Assembly: GCF_030704535.1 (NCBI RefSeq)
Contig: NC_081811.1
Location: 1,995,501-2,059,500, forward strand
Source of the DNA: Vitis vinifera
Lineage: Eukaryota > Streptophyta > Magnoliopsida > Vitales > Vitaceae
Length of the DNA: 64,000 nucleotides
Reading direction: 5' to 3'
Each line of letters starts with the position of its first letter. The stretch's first letter is position 1. Below are positions 25,701 to 37,200 of the stretch, piece by piece. The translations under genes were made by a program, and so were the position numbers. Below the pieces are notes generated by a model. It was not told the DNA's origin. It saw only the letters and a list, made by a program, of their open reading frames with translations, and searched no databases.

Positions 25701-27078
25701 TTACTAACAATCAGATGCTACAGAGGTCTCAAATCTTCTGTTTACTGCATCATGAAAAATCACTGGTAAAAGCTACCATAACCATCATGAAACCCGGTTA
25801 AATCTAGGTGAGATCCCCACATTATACCTGTTCTATTCACATGCATTGCCAGAGCCACCATAGTCGTGTGTTACACTAGGTCAATTCAATATTTAATAAA
25901 AAAACCTAAAAATACCCATGGTAAAATACTTGTACATAGCCTTTGTATGGAGAATTCTAGAAAATTCTAGGGTAGAGTGGAACCTTTGTGGGTTCTAAAG
26001 AATTCCATTGGTGTCTATAAATAGGACAAGGCCTCATTTGGCCAAGGCACCAAGCAAGTTGAGAGCTTCCTAATATTGTAAAGCTTCTCCTAACATTGTA
26101 AAGCTTCCTTGTGCAGTACAAAGCTTCCTTTTTTAAGTGTCTCTTTGGTTCTCATCCTAACTTCCAAATCATATGCATTACTTAGCCCAGCTAGTTAAGT
26201 GGGTGGAAAAGCTTGACTTAACAACGTCAAGCACCTTGAGTTGTCAAAGTGTTGCACATGAGCTTAGAAAAAGCCTAAATCCGTGACAACAAACCACTAA
26301 CATTAAGGATGTAGTAGTATACAGACCTAATTTAGAAGACACCCACTTCAGGAGATCACAAAATTCAAATACCCTTTTAGCTTAACCCATAGAACAAAGA
26401 ATATCTAATACATAGCAGTGAACCAAGGCCTTAAAAAACAGAGCCAAAACAAGAAAATAACAGACATTCTCAGATAAGTAAAACATGTAATGAGCTATGA
26501 TAAACAGCAATGAATATTATCTCAAATACCAAATAGCTGAATTATAGCACACTAGGCACACACCAACTGTTTGATGGTACGACAGCTAGTCCAAGAATGA
26601 CCCATTTCAGGAAATCCCGAAATCCAAAAACCCTTCAAGCTGAATCCTCATATAGTGAAGAACACCCGATTCTCAGCATGCAATCGAAGCAGAAGAAAAC
26701 AAGAAAACCAGAGAAACCCAAGTGATAAAAAAAAACGTAAAACAAGCTATAACAAAGAGGAACACACATCATCGTAGTACTCTTTTGGGAGCCCATACAG
26801 TTCTTGCTCTTCCTTGTTCTTGCTCCTCCGCAGAACCCCTATTGAACCAAATAAAATAACACCACCAAGAAGAGAACAAAATCTTCGATATTTGAACAAA
26901 CACTAAACTTTAAAAAGAGTGAAATGAGGGGTTACATTAACAACTAACCTGCCCCAGACGGAGGTTTGGAATTGAAAGGAGAGGGCTTTAGAGGTATTGT
27001 AATCCTACCAACAGTTGAAGTGGGTTGAGGTGATGGTGGGAGAGGTGCACATAGTAGCCGGAACGCCTTTGCCTCCAT
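22775..27078 (-). CDS. PAC: PALE CRESS (PAC), chloroplast biogenesis / RNA-binding protein
   Basis: Seven exons on the minus strand: 27078-26949, 26838-26768, 25353-25159, 24666-24580, 23995-23945, 23376-23197, 23008-22775. They join in frame to 315 aa, close to the known length of about 313. The first 43 residues are Pro/Ser/Thr-rich like a transit peptide. Then come NKEEQELYGLPKEYYDD (52-67), a charged coiled-coil-like region with a run of seven Glu (about 86-92), EEAAEKGELTELVLMVIWNR, DAVRSLDLLYRRVE, DPFSILVPAGFNIDEHQG, and the conserved C-terminus RVDFVREVDALLQEVR through ALLDLAINLKW. This block order matches Arabidopsis PAC as I remember it. Known role: a plastid protein tied to 23S rRNA and plastid mRNA maturation; mutants are pale. 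Intron 2 holds an LTR-like insertion. Confidence 0.92.
25870..26290 (+). mobile_element. Solo-LTR-like fragment in PAC intron 2
   Basis: The stretch begins near TGTTACACTAGG and ends near CCGTGACA. It contains AATTCTAGAAAATTCTAG, a TATAAATAG box near 26018, and three spaced copies of GTAAAGCTTC or a close variant (26080-26125), the arrangement of an LTR promoter plus R/U5 region. No matching target duplication was found at the ends I tried, so the limits and class are uncertain. Confidence 0.35.
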
Positions 27079-28206
27079 TTTAGGGATGCATACAAAGTAC
27101 AAATCAGAGCTAAATAAATACTCTGTATTTTCAACCCAACCCCTCCATGAATTAATATTTGGCCAATGCCCCCCACCCCAATCTTTTCGATTTTATACAA
27201 TATTATGTTATCTGTTTGGCTGTCCTGGAGATCCTGAACGGTAACGTAACGGGCGAGGTGTGGCAATGGGCCGGGTCATCCCATTCCTATCCTGCTCCGA
27301 TTACTGAAATCAATTCTTATTTCCAAAAAAAAGAGAACTTTTAAAAAATAATTAAATTATTTTTATTTAATTTTATATATATAACTGGAAAGAAACCAGC
27401 CGGTTAAGATGATACCTGAATTTAAGGGAAAAAAACTTAACAAATCCATCCCTAATCCCTTTTGATTCCTCCCAAACAGGTCCTATTGAAAAAACCAGTT
27501 CCTATTGCAATCCCAAAATATATGAATGTTTTATTTATTTACTTATTTTTCAAATATTCTGAAGGGTTTGCCAAGTGCATGCAATTTTTGAATTATTTTT
27601 CTTAAAGTTCTGGTGTTAATTGTATCAACTCCACTTGTATTTATTATAACAAAAATATATATATGTATAGATGTTGTGTTGAGCATGAGAGGGTAAGAAG
27701 AGATTTGGAGGCCACAAGCTTACAATTGTGGGCCCTGAACCTTCAGAGGTAGGTTCAAGGGCAATGATTTAGGTCATTGTAGTAGAAATGGAAAGAGCAA
27801 AACCCTAAAAATAAGATGCAACAAAATACATTTACATTCCAAATTTCCAGGAAAATATCAGCTTTTCCCCTCAGTTTCACTTCAGTGGTTTTCAGAAGGA
27901 GCCATAGTGGAATTAGAATCCTTTCAACTTCAGATACCAAGTTACCCAGGCATGGTATTTCATCATTTTTCATTGAGATGTTTCACATTTGAATACTCAG
28001 TCTAATGAAAATCAGTGCTATTTACATACTAAAAGAACCATCAGAACCAATTTTCTTTGCTTCCTGTTTGAAATTTACATCATCTGGTAATATCCTACAG
28101 AGAACTGTACCAGTTGGGAATGTCAAATTTCTTGCACCTATCCCATAAACATTGAACTTTCCCACCTGAAATCACTACACCACTTAAAACACTAATGAAA
28201 AGATTA
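27079..28206. other. PAC promoter side and MED33 3' flank
   Basis: PAC starts leftward at 27078. MED33 ends at 28207 in the same orientation, so this 1.1 kb is MED33 3' UTR plus PAC promoter. It is mainly AT-rich, with ATATATATATG near 27655 and no coding frame. No clear TATA box for PAC was identified. Confidence 0.45.
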
Positions 28207-31200
28207 TTACCCCCTTTCAACAATCACTTCAGCAGCTGCTCCCATTGCATGGATCCCACCAAGTCCCAACAATGCGATCGCTAGTTCTTCCTCATTCCAT
28301 TGCCTCAATCCCTTGCTCACCCTCTTCAACACTTCTACATCCACCTCTGGAATCCATGCCGGTGTACACCCCACCATTAAGGTCACAAGAGCTGGCACAT
28401 AAGCTCGCCAAGTGCCCCAGACGCAACCAAGGGATATTTTCCCATCAAGCGCATTTGCCAGAAATTCTAAGTGGGCACCCAATACCTTTGGCCGTCGCTT
28501 TGATGCTGGTGACATCAAGTCCACACCCCAAGCAAATGTGCCACAAAGCACTGCAAAGTATGCAAGGGCATAACCCCCCAGCATAGCAGCCATCTCTTCT
28601 GATTCCGTTCCTTCATGCTCTGATCCATGAACTGATATAAACCAAGAAGGTAAGGTTTCTTTGATCAAAGATTGAACCAAAGTTAATCCCCCAGATATCC
28701 AAACAATTGAAGCACCAAGTGAAGCTGCAAGCTTGACTCGAGTCATTGCGGCAGCAAGAGAAACCTGCCCGTATCTCATCCCATACTTGGTTTTCTTCAA
28801 TTTCTCCAGTCTCTCCTTGGGTAGCCCACAGCTAGCAATATCTCTAACAGACTGCATTAGAAGAGAGAGGACAACCTCTGTCATGAACATGACATCTCTA
28901 ACATCCCGGTGCACTCTCAAATAGAGGATTCCAGGGGCGACTGGAGACATCCCTCCAGAATAATGAGAACCAAATCCATGGCCAAGAAGAGCGCCAACAC
29001 CACCATTGCTGGAGACAGGGGAGGAATTAAGCCCAAGAGTGGATGTGAAGCAGCTCTTGAGAAGCTGAACTACAGCATCACTTTTGTGATGGAAGACAGT
29101 TCGAGAAGCAGAGAAGATGAGGTAATCAGCCCAACGCTTTACCTTCTGGGCCCATAAAGAAGCTATGATGGGCATACATGGCCAAGGGCAACCTGCTGCA
29201 AGCGAGTTCAATGCTGGCCCCACTACTGTTAGGAGGCGTTCCGTGGCTCTATCAAGTTTGTAGGTTATTGTGAGACTTACTAAAGCAGCCAAGGGTAAAG
29301 GAAGTGTAGCTGGAGAGCTTCCCACTGAAAGCAAATCAAGTTACAGCCATAACATTAAACAGATCATTTTGGTTAACCATGAAATTCCCTATATGAAACT
29401 TATACTCAAATATTTATTTTCCCTGCATATGGAAAAACTCCAAGGATAGAAGCTGGTCTTCCTCCTCTATCACGAGGAAAGGGCATTTCTGCATCAGAAA
29501 TAGAAATTGGCTCGTGTTTCTATCTAATCTACTAACCTTCCACAAGCAGTGTTCCATACATTTTTTCTGTGTTCACAAGAGAATGATATATTTGATGGTT
29601 AAGACAGCAACTGATGCAAGTCTTGCAACAGAGTTGCTTGTAAGACTGCAAATCTTGATGCAGAAAGACTGTTAAGGACATTTTTCAATTTGACTAGACA
29701 TGAGTATTCAACATGACCTATAGGAAGAAGTGGAAGTTTAAAAAGTACCTGCAGCAAGGCTTGGAACATCAACACCAGTTGCAGCCAGGACTTTCTTTAT
29801 TTGTTGCTCAACCATGGATAAATTTGCAGCAGGGCTTGGCCAATCAGTTCCATTCATAAAAGCTGGTTTCCAAATACCGCGTGTTACTTCAGCAGAAAAG
29901 TAACTTGCAATGGTTGCCAAAGAAGCAGGAAGAAAATCAGAAAGGTCTTTAAGCCCTGAAATAGAATAGTGCAAAGATCTAAGTAACACGTCAAAATCAG
30001 TGTGTAATATGTCCAAAATTTAAACAGAAGGTGAGAGCCTGCATACAATCATTTCTTACAAAACTTGGGTATGCACAGACTAACAGGGTGCACCTTTTCC
30101 TTTTTGTTTATTTTACCAATCCAGAATGGGGAAACATTTTAAGTTGTTTGACAACACACAGAACACCTAGTTTGGCACACCATAAGGACAATTTACATAC
30201 AGCATGCTGATGACCAGAAGGAAAATTGTAGCCCTTTATCATATGGACTCTCTCTCTCTCACTGTTCCCTGGTATGTGTATTTCTTTTTCTACAAATAAA
30301 TATTAGAACTATGCAAAAAATCTTTTAGACATTCACAAGTGAATTGAACAAACCTGTAGCCAGTTCACGGGGAGAGAGTCTTCCATGAGCACAAGCTGTG
30401 AGAGCTGCATCAAGAACAAAGGGAATAGCTTCCAGAATGTCCCATGCAGGTAGCTTGAGTCTAAGAGAGGCATCCTCAGGTCCAGAACCAGAAGAATTAC
30501 TACTTCCAGAAGCTGTAGGCGTCAGTGGCTGACCACCCCTACCCATCTTTCTGAACATCATATTCAGAACCGCATCAACAACCTGATGAACAGGAGTCCC
30601 ATGTACAAGACCAGAGAGGGCTGAAGCAATACATGCTTGATGCTGCCGGTACCAGAGTTTTAATTTTGGAAAAGAATCCATAAATATGGGTTCTGGAGAT
30701 GGACTTGAAATTCTTGATGGCCTCCTATACTTGAATGGACCTTTGGTTGTGTTCCCAGAATTTGCCAACTGGGAGTTTCTCACTAGTAGGAGGTACTCAG
30801 GAGTCAGTTGGGATCCCACTGGAGGTATATCTCCTCCCATCACATGTTCAAGAGGTGGATGATTGAATCTCCATAATCTCAGAAGAAGATTAAATGCATT
30901 TGAAAACACCTGATGGGAAGAGATTTCTTCCCCTGTTGTAAGAGTGCACGACACCTTTGGTGCACATGACCCAAAAACCTCACAGATGGGCATCAATGCA
31001 CCTGCCAGTTGTGGAACCTGGAAAGGAATAATTAGAAACATCAGTTCAGAGACATGATGGTCTCAGTATAGGTACTCTAGGACAAAGACTTCCTTTCATT
31101 TTAAATTCCCCTTTTCTTTAGGCAAAGCCTCTGCCTTTTTGTTCATTACATCTCATAAAGTGAACATGTTTCACAAGTAAACTTGAATCTATATATCGAG

Positions 31201-34200
31201 TATATGCATCATAAGTCCATTAGAAGCAAGGCTCTCTATATGTTGAATGTGCATGAATGTGTCCATACAGATATGTATAGTGAGTTTATTTATTTATTTT
31301 TTGATAGGTTATTGGAAATAAGGCTGTCAAAATGTTGAATATGTATGAATGTCTGCACACAAGTATGTGTCATGAATTCCTCTGAAAGAAAGCTCTCAGT
31401 ATGTTGAATGTGTGACTGTATGCATGCAGGTATGCACCATAATTCATTTAGAAGACACATGCAAGTATACATCATAACTTCAATTAGGGAAAGTCTCCAT
31501 GTTGTGTGCTTGAATGGATGCTTTTACGCATGCATGACAAGTGTAGTTAAAGCAGGGTTTTTTTCTTTTTCAGATAAGCAGAGACATTTTCTGTGTCTAA
31601 TTTCTTTTTGCTTCACAGCTATGATAATTTTCTAGATATCCTCCCTCAGCCTTTTCCCTTCATATTTTCAGGACAAGGGGGTGGTACCTCAAATTAGTTG
31701 AACCCAAGGAACCTAGAGTAGTTGATCTCACCTTTGTTCATTTTGTTCCATAAATTGTTTAATTTTTTTTATACAAGTTTCACAGAAACACAGATGTATA
31801 TATTGCCGGTGGGATAAGACCATCTGGATTATCCAGCTGCTTGAGTTTGCTAAAACAGCAGTTGAGTTGTGCTCGAGATTGGCCCCAACCCAAGTTAAAA
31901 ATTCAGCTACCATAGCTCAAGCACAGATCTGTCCCTAGATCCAAAGATTGAACTTGCTTGGCTCGGCTTACTTGAACTTAATTATCAATCTTATTTTAAA
32001 AAGTTAGGCAACTTTGAAATTTCTTAGCACTGATTTGTGGCACATAGGATCTTCATTCACTGACAAATAATGATAATCACATTTCAGCAACATTGCAGCA
32101 GCCCTAAATGGAAAGGAAAACTTGAATATCGCATCATATTAAGCTTTGATGGGATACATGAAGAAATTGATAAGAGCCTGCAGCCAGCAGGCTAAACACT
32201 AAAAATTCTTTCACTGGAAATGTTCTCATGCAATGACTGAATATTTGTTTGAAATATGAGAAAAGCGAGTTCATAGAGGAAAACTGCAGTATTTTCTTCT
32301 AAGATAGTAGACATAAGCCTTGTTTAGGAAAGTTTCTTAAAAACTAAAAGTAACGTTTGAAGGTCAAACACAACTTTTAGGCATGGATAAAACTCTCAAA
32401 TGTGGGCCCTTCACTTCCAAACATGATTTATCCACATCTAGGAAAAGAAGCACTTGCTTTTCCTCAATGGGAAGTAGATTTTTACTTTTGTTCAGTTTTA
32501 AAAAATGTCAAAATTGTCCTTATTTTTAACAAAAGAAAATCAATCACAGAGCAAAAGTAGTTTGCTTCTACTTCTTTTATTGTTAAAAACGCAGAAGTAA
32601 AGCTCTCCTAAATAGGCCCATGACTAAAACACCCTTGTGCCCACACATAATAAATTCAGTTTGTTTAAGAACCACATTCAAAATTCGGGCTTCACAACTT
32701 GGAAAATATGCTAGACTACGAATTTGAATATGCCATTGCCACACTAACTCAAGTTGCTCATAAGCCGCTCGAGTTTTTTTTTTTTTTTTTCAATTCTTAT
32801 TTTTATTTTCATCAATAAGAAAGCATGACGGGTCATTGGAAGTTCAACCTACCAAGCCATGTAAGGAGTAAATCTGAACGCAATCCACACTCGATATTCC
32901 CACAAGAAGGACATTCAGAAATGGTGCATAACCAATCAAATGGCTGTCTGTTCCAGAATAGTCTGCAGGAACTGGAGGGGAAAGCAATTTTGTAATGAAA
33001 AAAACAGTGTGTTCCTGCAAGCAACATAGACCAAAATATACTTGTAACAAATGGATCAAAAAGAAAAAGAGGTGACTTCAGAAGACAAAAATAATCAGAC
33101 ATACTGCTCTTCCATGATAATCAAGCAAAAGAGAATATTAAAAAAACACAATGCCCTTTTAAGTAAACCCAACAAAAACACTTCCTTGGCATTTACCTGT
33201 ATATTCCAACCACGAACTAGAGAAGCCCCACAAAGAATTGCTGCAGCAGATATCTTCTCATCATCTGAACCATTGACTGCTATCTCATAGATTTTCTCAA
33301 TCTCTGCTAAGCTTCCATCAAACCCATGAGCTTAAATTCAGTTGGCTTACCACTGGGTAAATTTACAAAAAAGAGCATCTGATCTACCTGGCTTCAGGAA
33401 AGAAAAAGGTGTAACTGAAGACCAGGTTCAGGAATCTTATAGCTATTCTGTCAGCTACCACCCTTAAGTCATTTACATTATGGCATCATCAAGAACCAAA
33501 ATGAAGAATGACACTGAACTCAACAACCCATCTTACTACAGATGTAGATAAAAGAGAGTACCAATTCTGCATACACTGATTCTAAGCGACATAACATAAC
33601 ACATTAAAGTACCGATGGAATATTTATTAGGATACATATATAAGAGTCTAAAGAGTCAAATAACGTGATGATTAGAAGTAGTTAGGTGATTGCCAAAGAG
33701 CCTAGAAGCAAATTCCTAAAGGATGGCCAAAGAACATAGAAATGACAGTCCAAAGGGTTGCCAAGGAACCTAAAAGTGATCACTAGGTTCCATTTGTCCT
33801 TCTCTAATCCGTTCTTCTTGTGTGGATCTTGTTCATTATTTCTCATCCATTCTTTTCCTTTAGGTTCCCTGATGGGGGAGAGCCTTTTAAAGTTTATTCA
33901 AGGAAGAAAGGGAAGACCTAAGTAAACTTTAAGTAGGATTAATATAATTAGAATTTAAGTCGTGATAGGTTATTAGAATCCTAGTAGAATAGGTTATTAG
34001 AGTCCTAGTAGACTTTGGATTTCTTAGAGAAGCCTATAAATAGGCTAATCAATGTAAATCAAAGGGATGAATTTTGATGAATAATATTATACTTTCTTTC
34101 ATTGCAAGGTTGCAACCCTCAATGGTGAGACTCCATTGATTTTCTTCTAGGTGAGACTCCTAGAAGGCCTTAGTGAGACTCTAAGGTTTTCCATCTTTTC

Positions 34201-37200
34201 TTCATTGTTTCTTCTTTCTCTCTAGTTCTTATCTTATAATTTTCTCTACCACAAAGTTTATTCCTTGTTCCTCTCCTTACACCCTAAAAATAAAACCCTA
34301 GCCCACCTACCCTTGAGTGTAGGCAACCATCCTAGGGTTGTCTTACATCAATTTTGGTATCAGAACCAAAATTCATGGCTTGAAGGCATATGCAGTTAAG
34401 GAGCGGAGCAACTTATGCAAGCATGAGTTCCAAAAAAACTTCTAGCAATCAAGATGCCGATACAATACGCTTGGAGGAAATTTCAGCCACACAACAATCC
34501 CATCAAGATGCTATAATACAACTAAATAGCAAACTTGATGAGATCATGAAGTTATTAGAAAAGAGTCAAGAAAAACGACCAATTGAAGAGGAGATCGCAA
34601 GTCATCAATTTAGACAATTGCCAAATCGATCACGCGAAGAACAAGACAATTTTATGATGGGGAATCAAAGAAGGGCCAAACTTTTTGAGCTAGATGATGA
34701 TGTGACAAAAAAGGTACGTCTTGAAGTTGCTGAATTTTATGGAAAACTAAATCCAACAGCTTTTCTTGATTGGATTATGTCAATGGAAGATTACTTTGAT
34801 TGGTATGCAATGCCCGAAAATAAAAAAGTTCGTTTTGTGAAGGCAAAGTTGAAAGGAGCAGCACGTCTATGGTGGCATAATATCGAGAATCAAGCTCATA
34901 GAATTGGCCAACCGCCTATTGACACATGGGACGAGATGAAGTTGAAGATGAAGGAGCACTTTCTCCCAACTGATTATGAACAACTTATGTATACAAAATT
35001 GTTTTCCCTTAAACAAGGTACCAAGTCCGTTGAAGAATATACAGAAGAATTCCATGAATTGAGCATTCGAAATCAAGTGCAGGAAAGTGATGCTCAACTT
35101 GCAGCCCGCTACAAAGCTGGACTTCGAATGGAGATTCAACTTGAGATGATAGCTGCACACACTTATACCGTAGATGACGTTTATCAACTAGCCCTCAAAA
35201 TAGAAGAAGGCCTCAAATTCCGGGTTTCCAGGCGTCCAAGTTCACAAATTGGGAGCACTTTCTCCAACAGGACAGCAAGCAAACCTTTAAGCGCGTCAAA
35301 CTTCAGAACTCCTAATCATGTGAATGGTGGGGGCAACACTCAACAAACTTCGAATGTGGCTTATAAGAATGGTAATAAGGGTAAAAATTCAATGAGTAAT
35401 GGAGATAGAAAAGTAGACGTGACTCCTTTATGCTTTAAGTGTGGTGGGCATGGTCATTATGCTGTGGTATGCCCAACCAAAAGTTTACACTTTTGTGTTG
35501 AAGAACCAGAATCTGAATTGGAAAGTTACCAAAGGAAGAAGAGACCTACAATGAAGATGAAGTTAGTGAAGAATGTGACTACTATGATGGTATGACGGAA
35601 GGATATAGTCTTGTAGTACAACCTTTATTAACCGTTCCAAAAGTAAAAGGAGAAGAAGATTGGCGACGTACTAACATTTTCCAAACACGTATTTCTTGCC
35701 AAGGGAGATTATGCACCATGATCATTGATGGAGGTAGCAGTTTGAACATAGCTTCACAAGAACTTGTTGAGAAGCTAAACCTTAAAACAGAGAGACATCC
35801 AAATCCATTCAGAGTAGCATGGGTAAATGACACCTCTATCCCGGTAAGTTTTCGTTGTTTAGTAACATTCCTTTTTGGTAAGGACTTTGAAGAGTCTGTA
35901 TGGTGTGAGGTCTTACCCATTAAAGTAAGTCATATTTTACTTGGAAGACCTTGGCTCTTTGATAGAAAAGTTCAACATGACGGCTATGAAAATACATATG
36001 CTCTCATACACAACGGACGTAAGAAGATCCTTCGTCCAATGAAAGAAGTCCCTCCAATTAAGAAGTCGGATGAGAATGCACAACCAAAAAAGGTACTTAC
36101 TATGTGTCAATTTGAAAATGAGAGCAAGGAAACTAAAGTTATTTTTGCTTTAATGGCTCGGAAAGTGGAAGAATTTGAAGAACAAGATAAGGAATATCCA
36201 GCAAACGCACGTAAAATCCTTGATGATTTTTCTGACTTGTGGCCTGCAGAGTTACCTAATGAACTCCCTCCTATGCGTGACATACAACATGTCATTGATT
36301 TGATTCCCGGTGCATCATTACCAAATTTACCAGCCTACAGAATGAATCCAACAGAGCATGCTGAATTGAAAAGGCAAGTTGATGAATTACTTACTAAAGG
36401 CTTTATTCGTGAAAGCCTAAGTCTTTGTGGAGTTCCTGCCCTACTAACACCAAAGAAGGATGGATCATGGCGGATGTGTGTGGATAGTCGTGCAATCAAC
36501 AAAATCACAATCAAGTATCGATTTCCAATTCCAAGACTTGATGACATGCTAGATATGATGGTTGGATCAGTAATCTTCTCAAAGATTGATCTAAGAAGTG
36601 GATATCATCAAATACATATTAGACCAGGGGATGAATGGAAGACATCTTTCAAAACTAAGGATGGATTGTATGAGTGGTTAGTCATGCCGTTTGGACTAAC
36701 CAATGCTCTAAGTACCTTCATGCGGATTATCACGCATGTATTAAAACCTTTTATTGGACGGTTTGTTGTTGTCTATTTTGATGATATTCTTATCTATAGT
36801 CAATCTTGTGAAGATCATGAGGAACACTTGAAGCAAGTAATGCGCACTCTTAGGGCTGAAAAGTTTTACATTAATTTGAAAAAATGTACTTTCATGAGCC
36901 CTAGTGTTGTATTTCTTGGCTTTGTTGTGTTTTCTAAGGGTGTTGAAACAGATCCGGAGAAGATCAAAGCTATTGTTGATTGGCCAGTACCAACAAATAT
37001 CCATGAGGTGCGAAGCTTCCATGGAATGGCTACATTCTATCGACGATTTATTCGAAATTTCAGCTCTATTATGGCCCCAATTACTGAATGCATGAAACCT
37101 GGTTTATTTATTTGGACCAAGGCGGCCAACAAGGCATTTGAAGAAATCAAATCCAAGATGGTGAACCCTCCTATCCTACGCCTACCAGACTTTGAGAAAG

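Noticed and set aside
33311-33420. Apparent frameshift in MED33 before exon 8, where a minus-strand frame reads MLFFVNLPSGKP then shifts
   Set aside because: The conserved protein goes directly from VSTPAS to SLAEIEK. The phase-2 end at 42875 joins exactly at 33311, so the extra frame is intronic.
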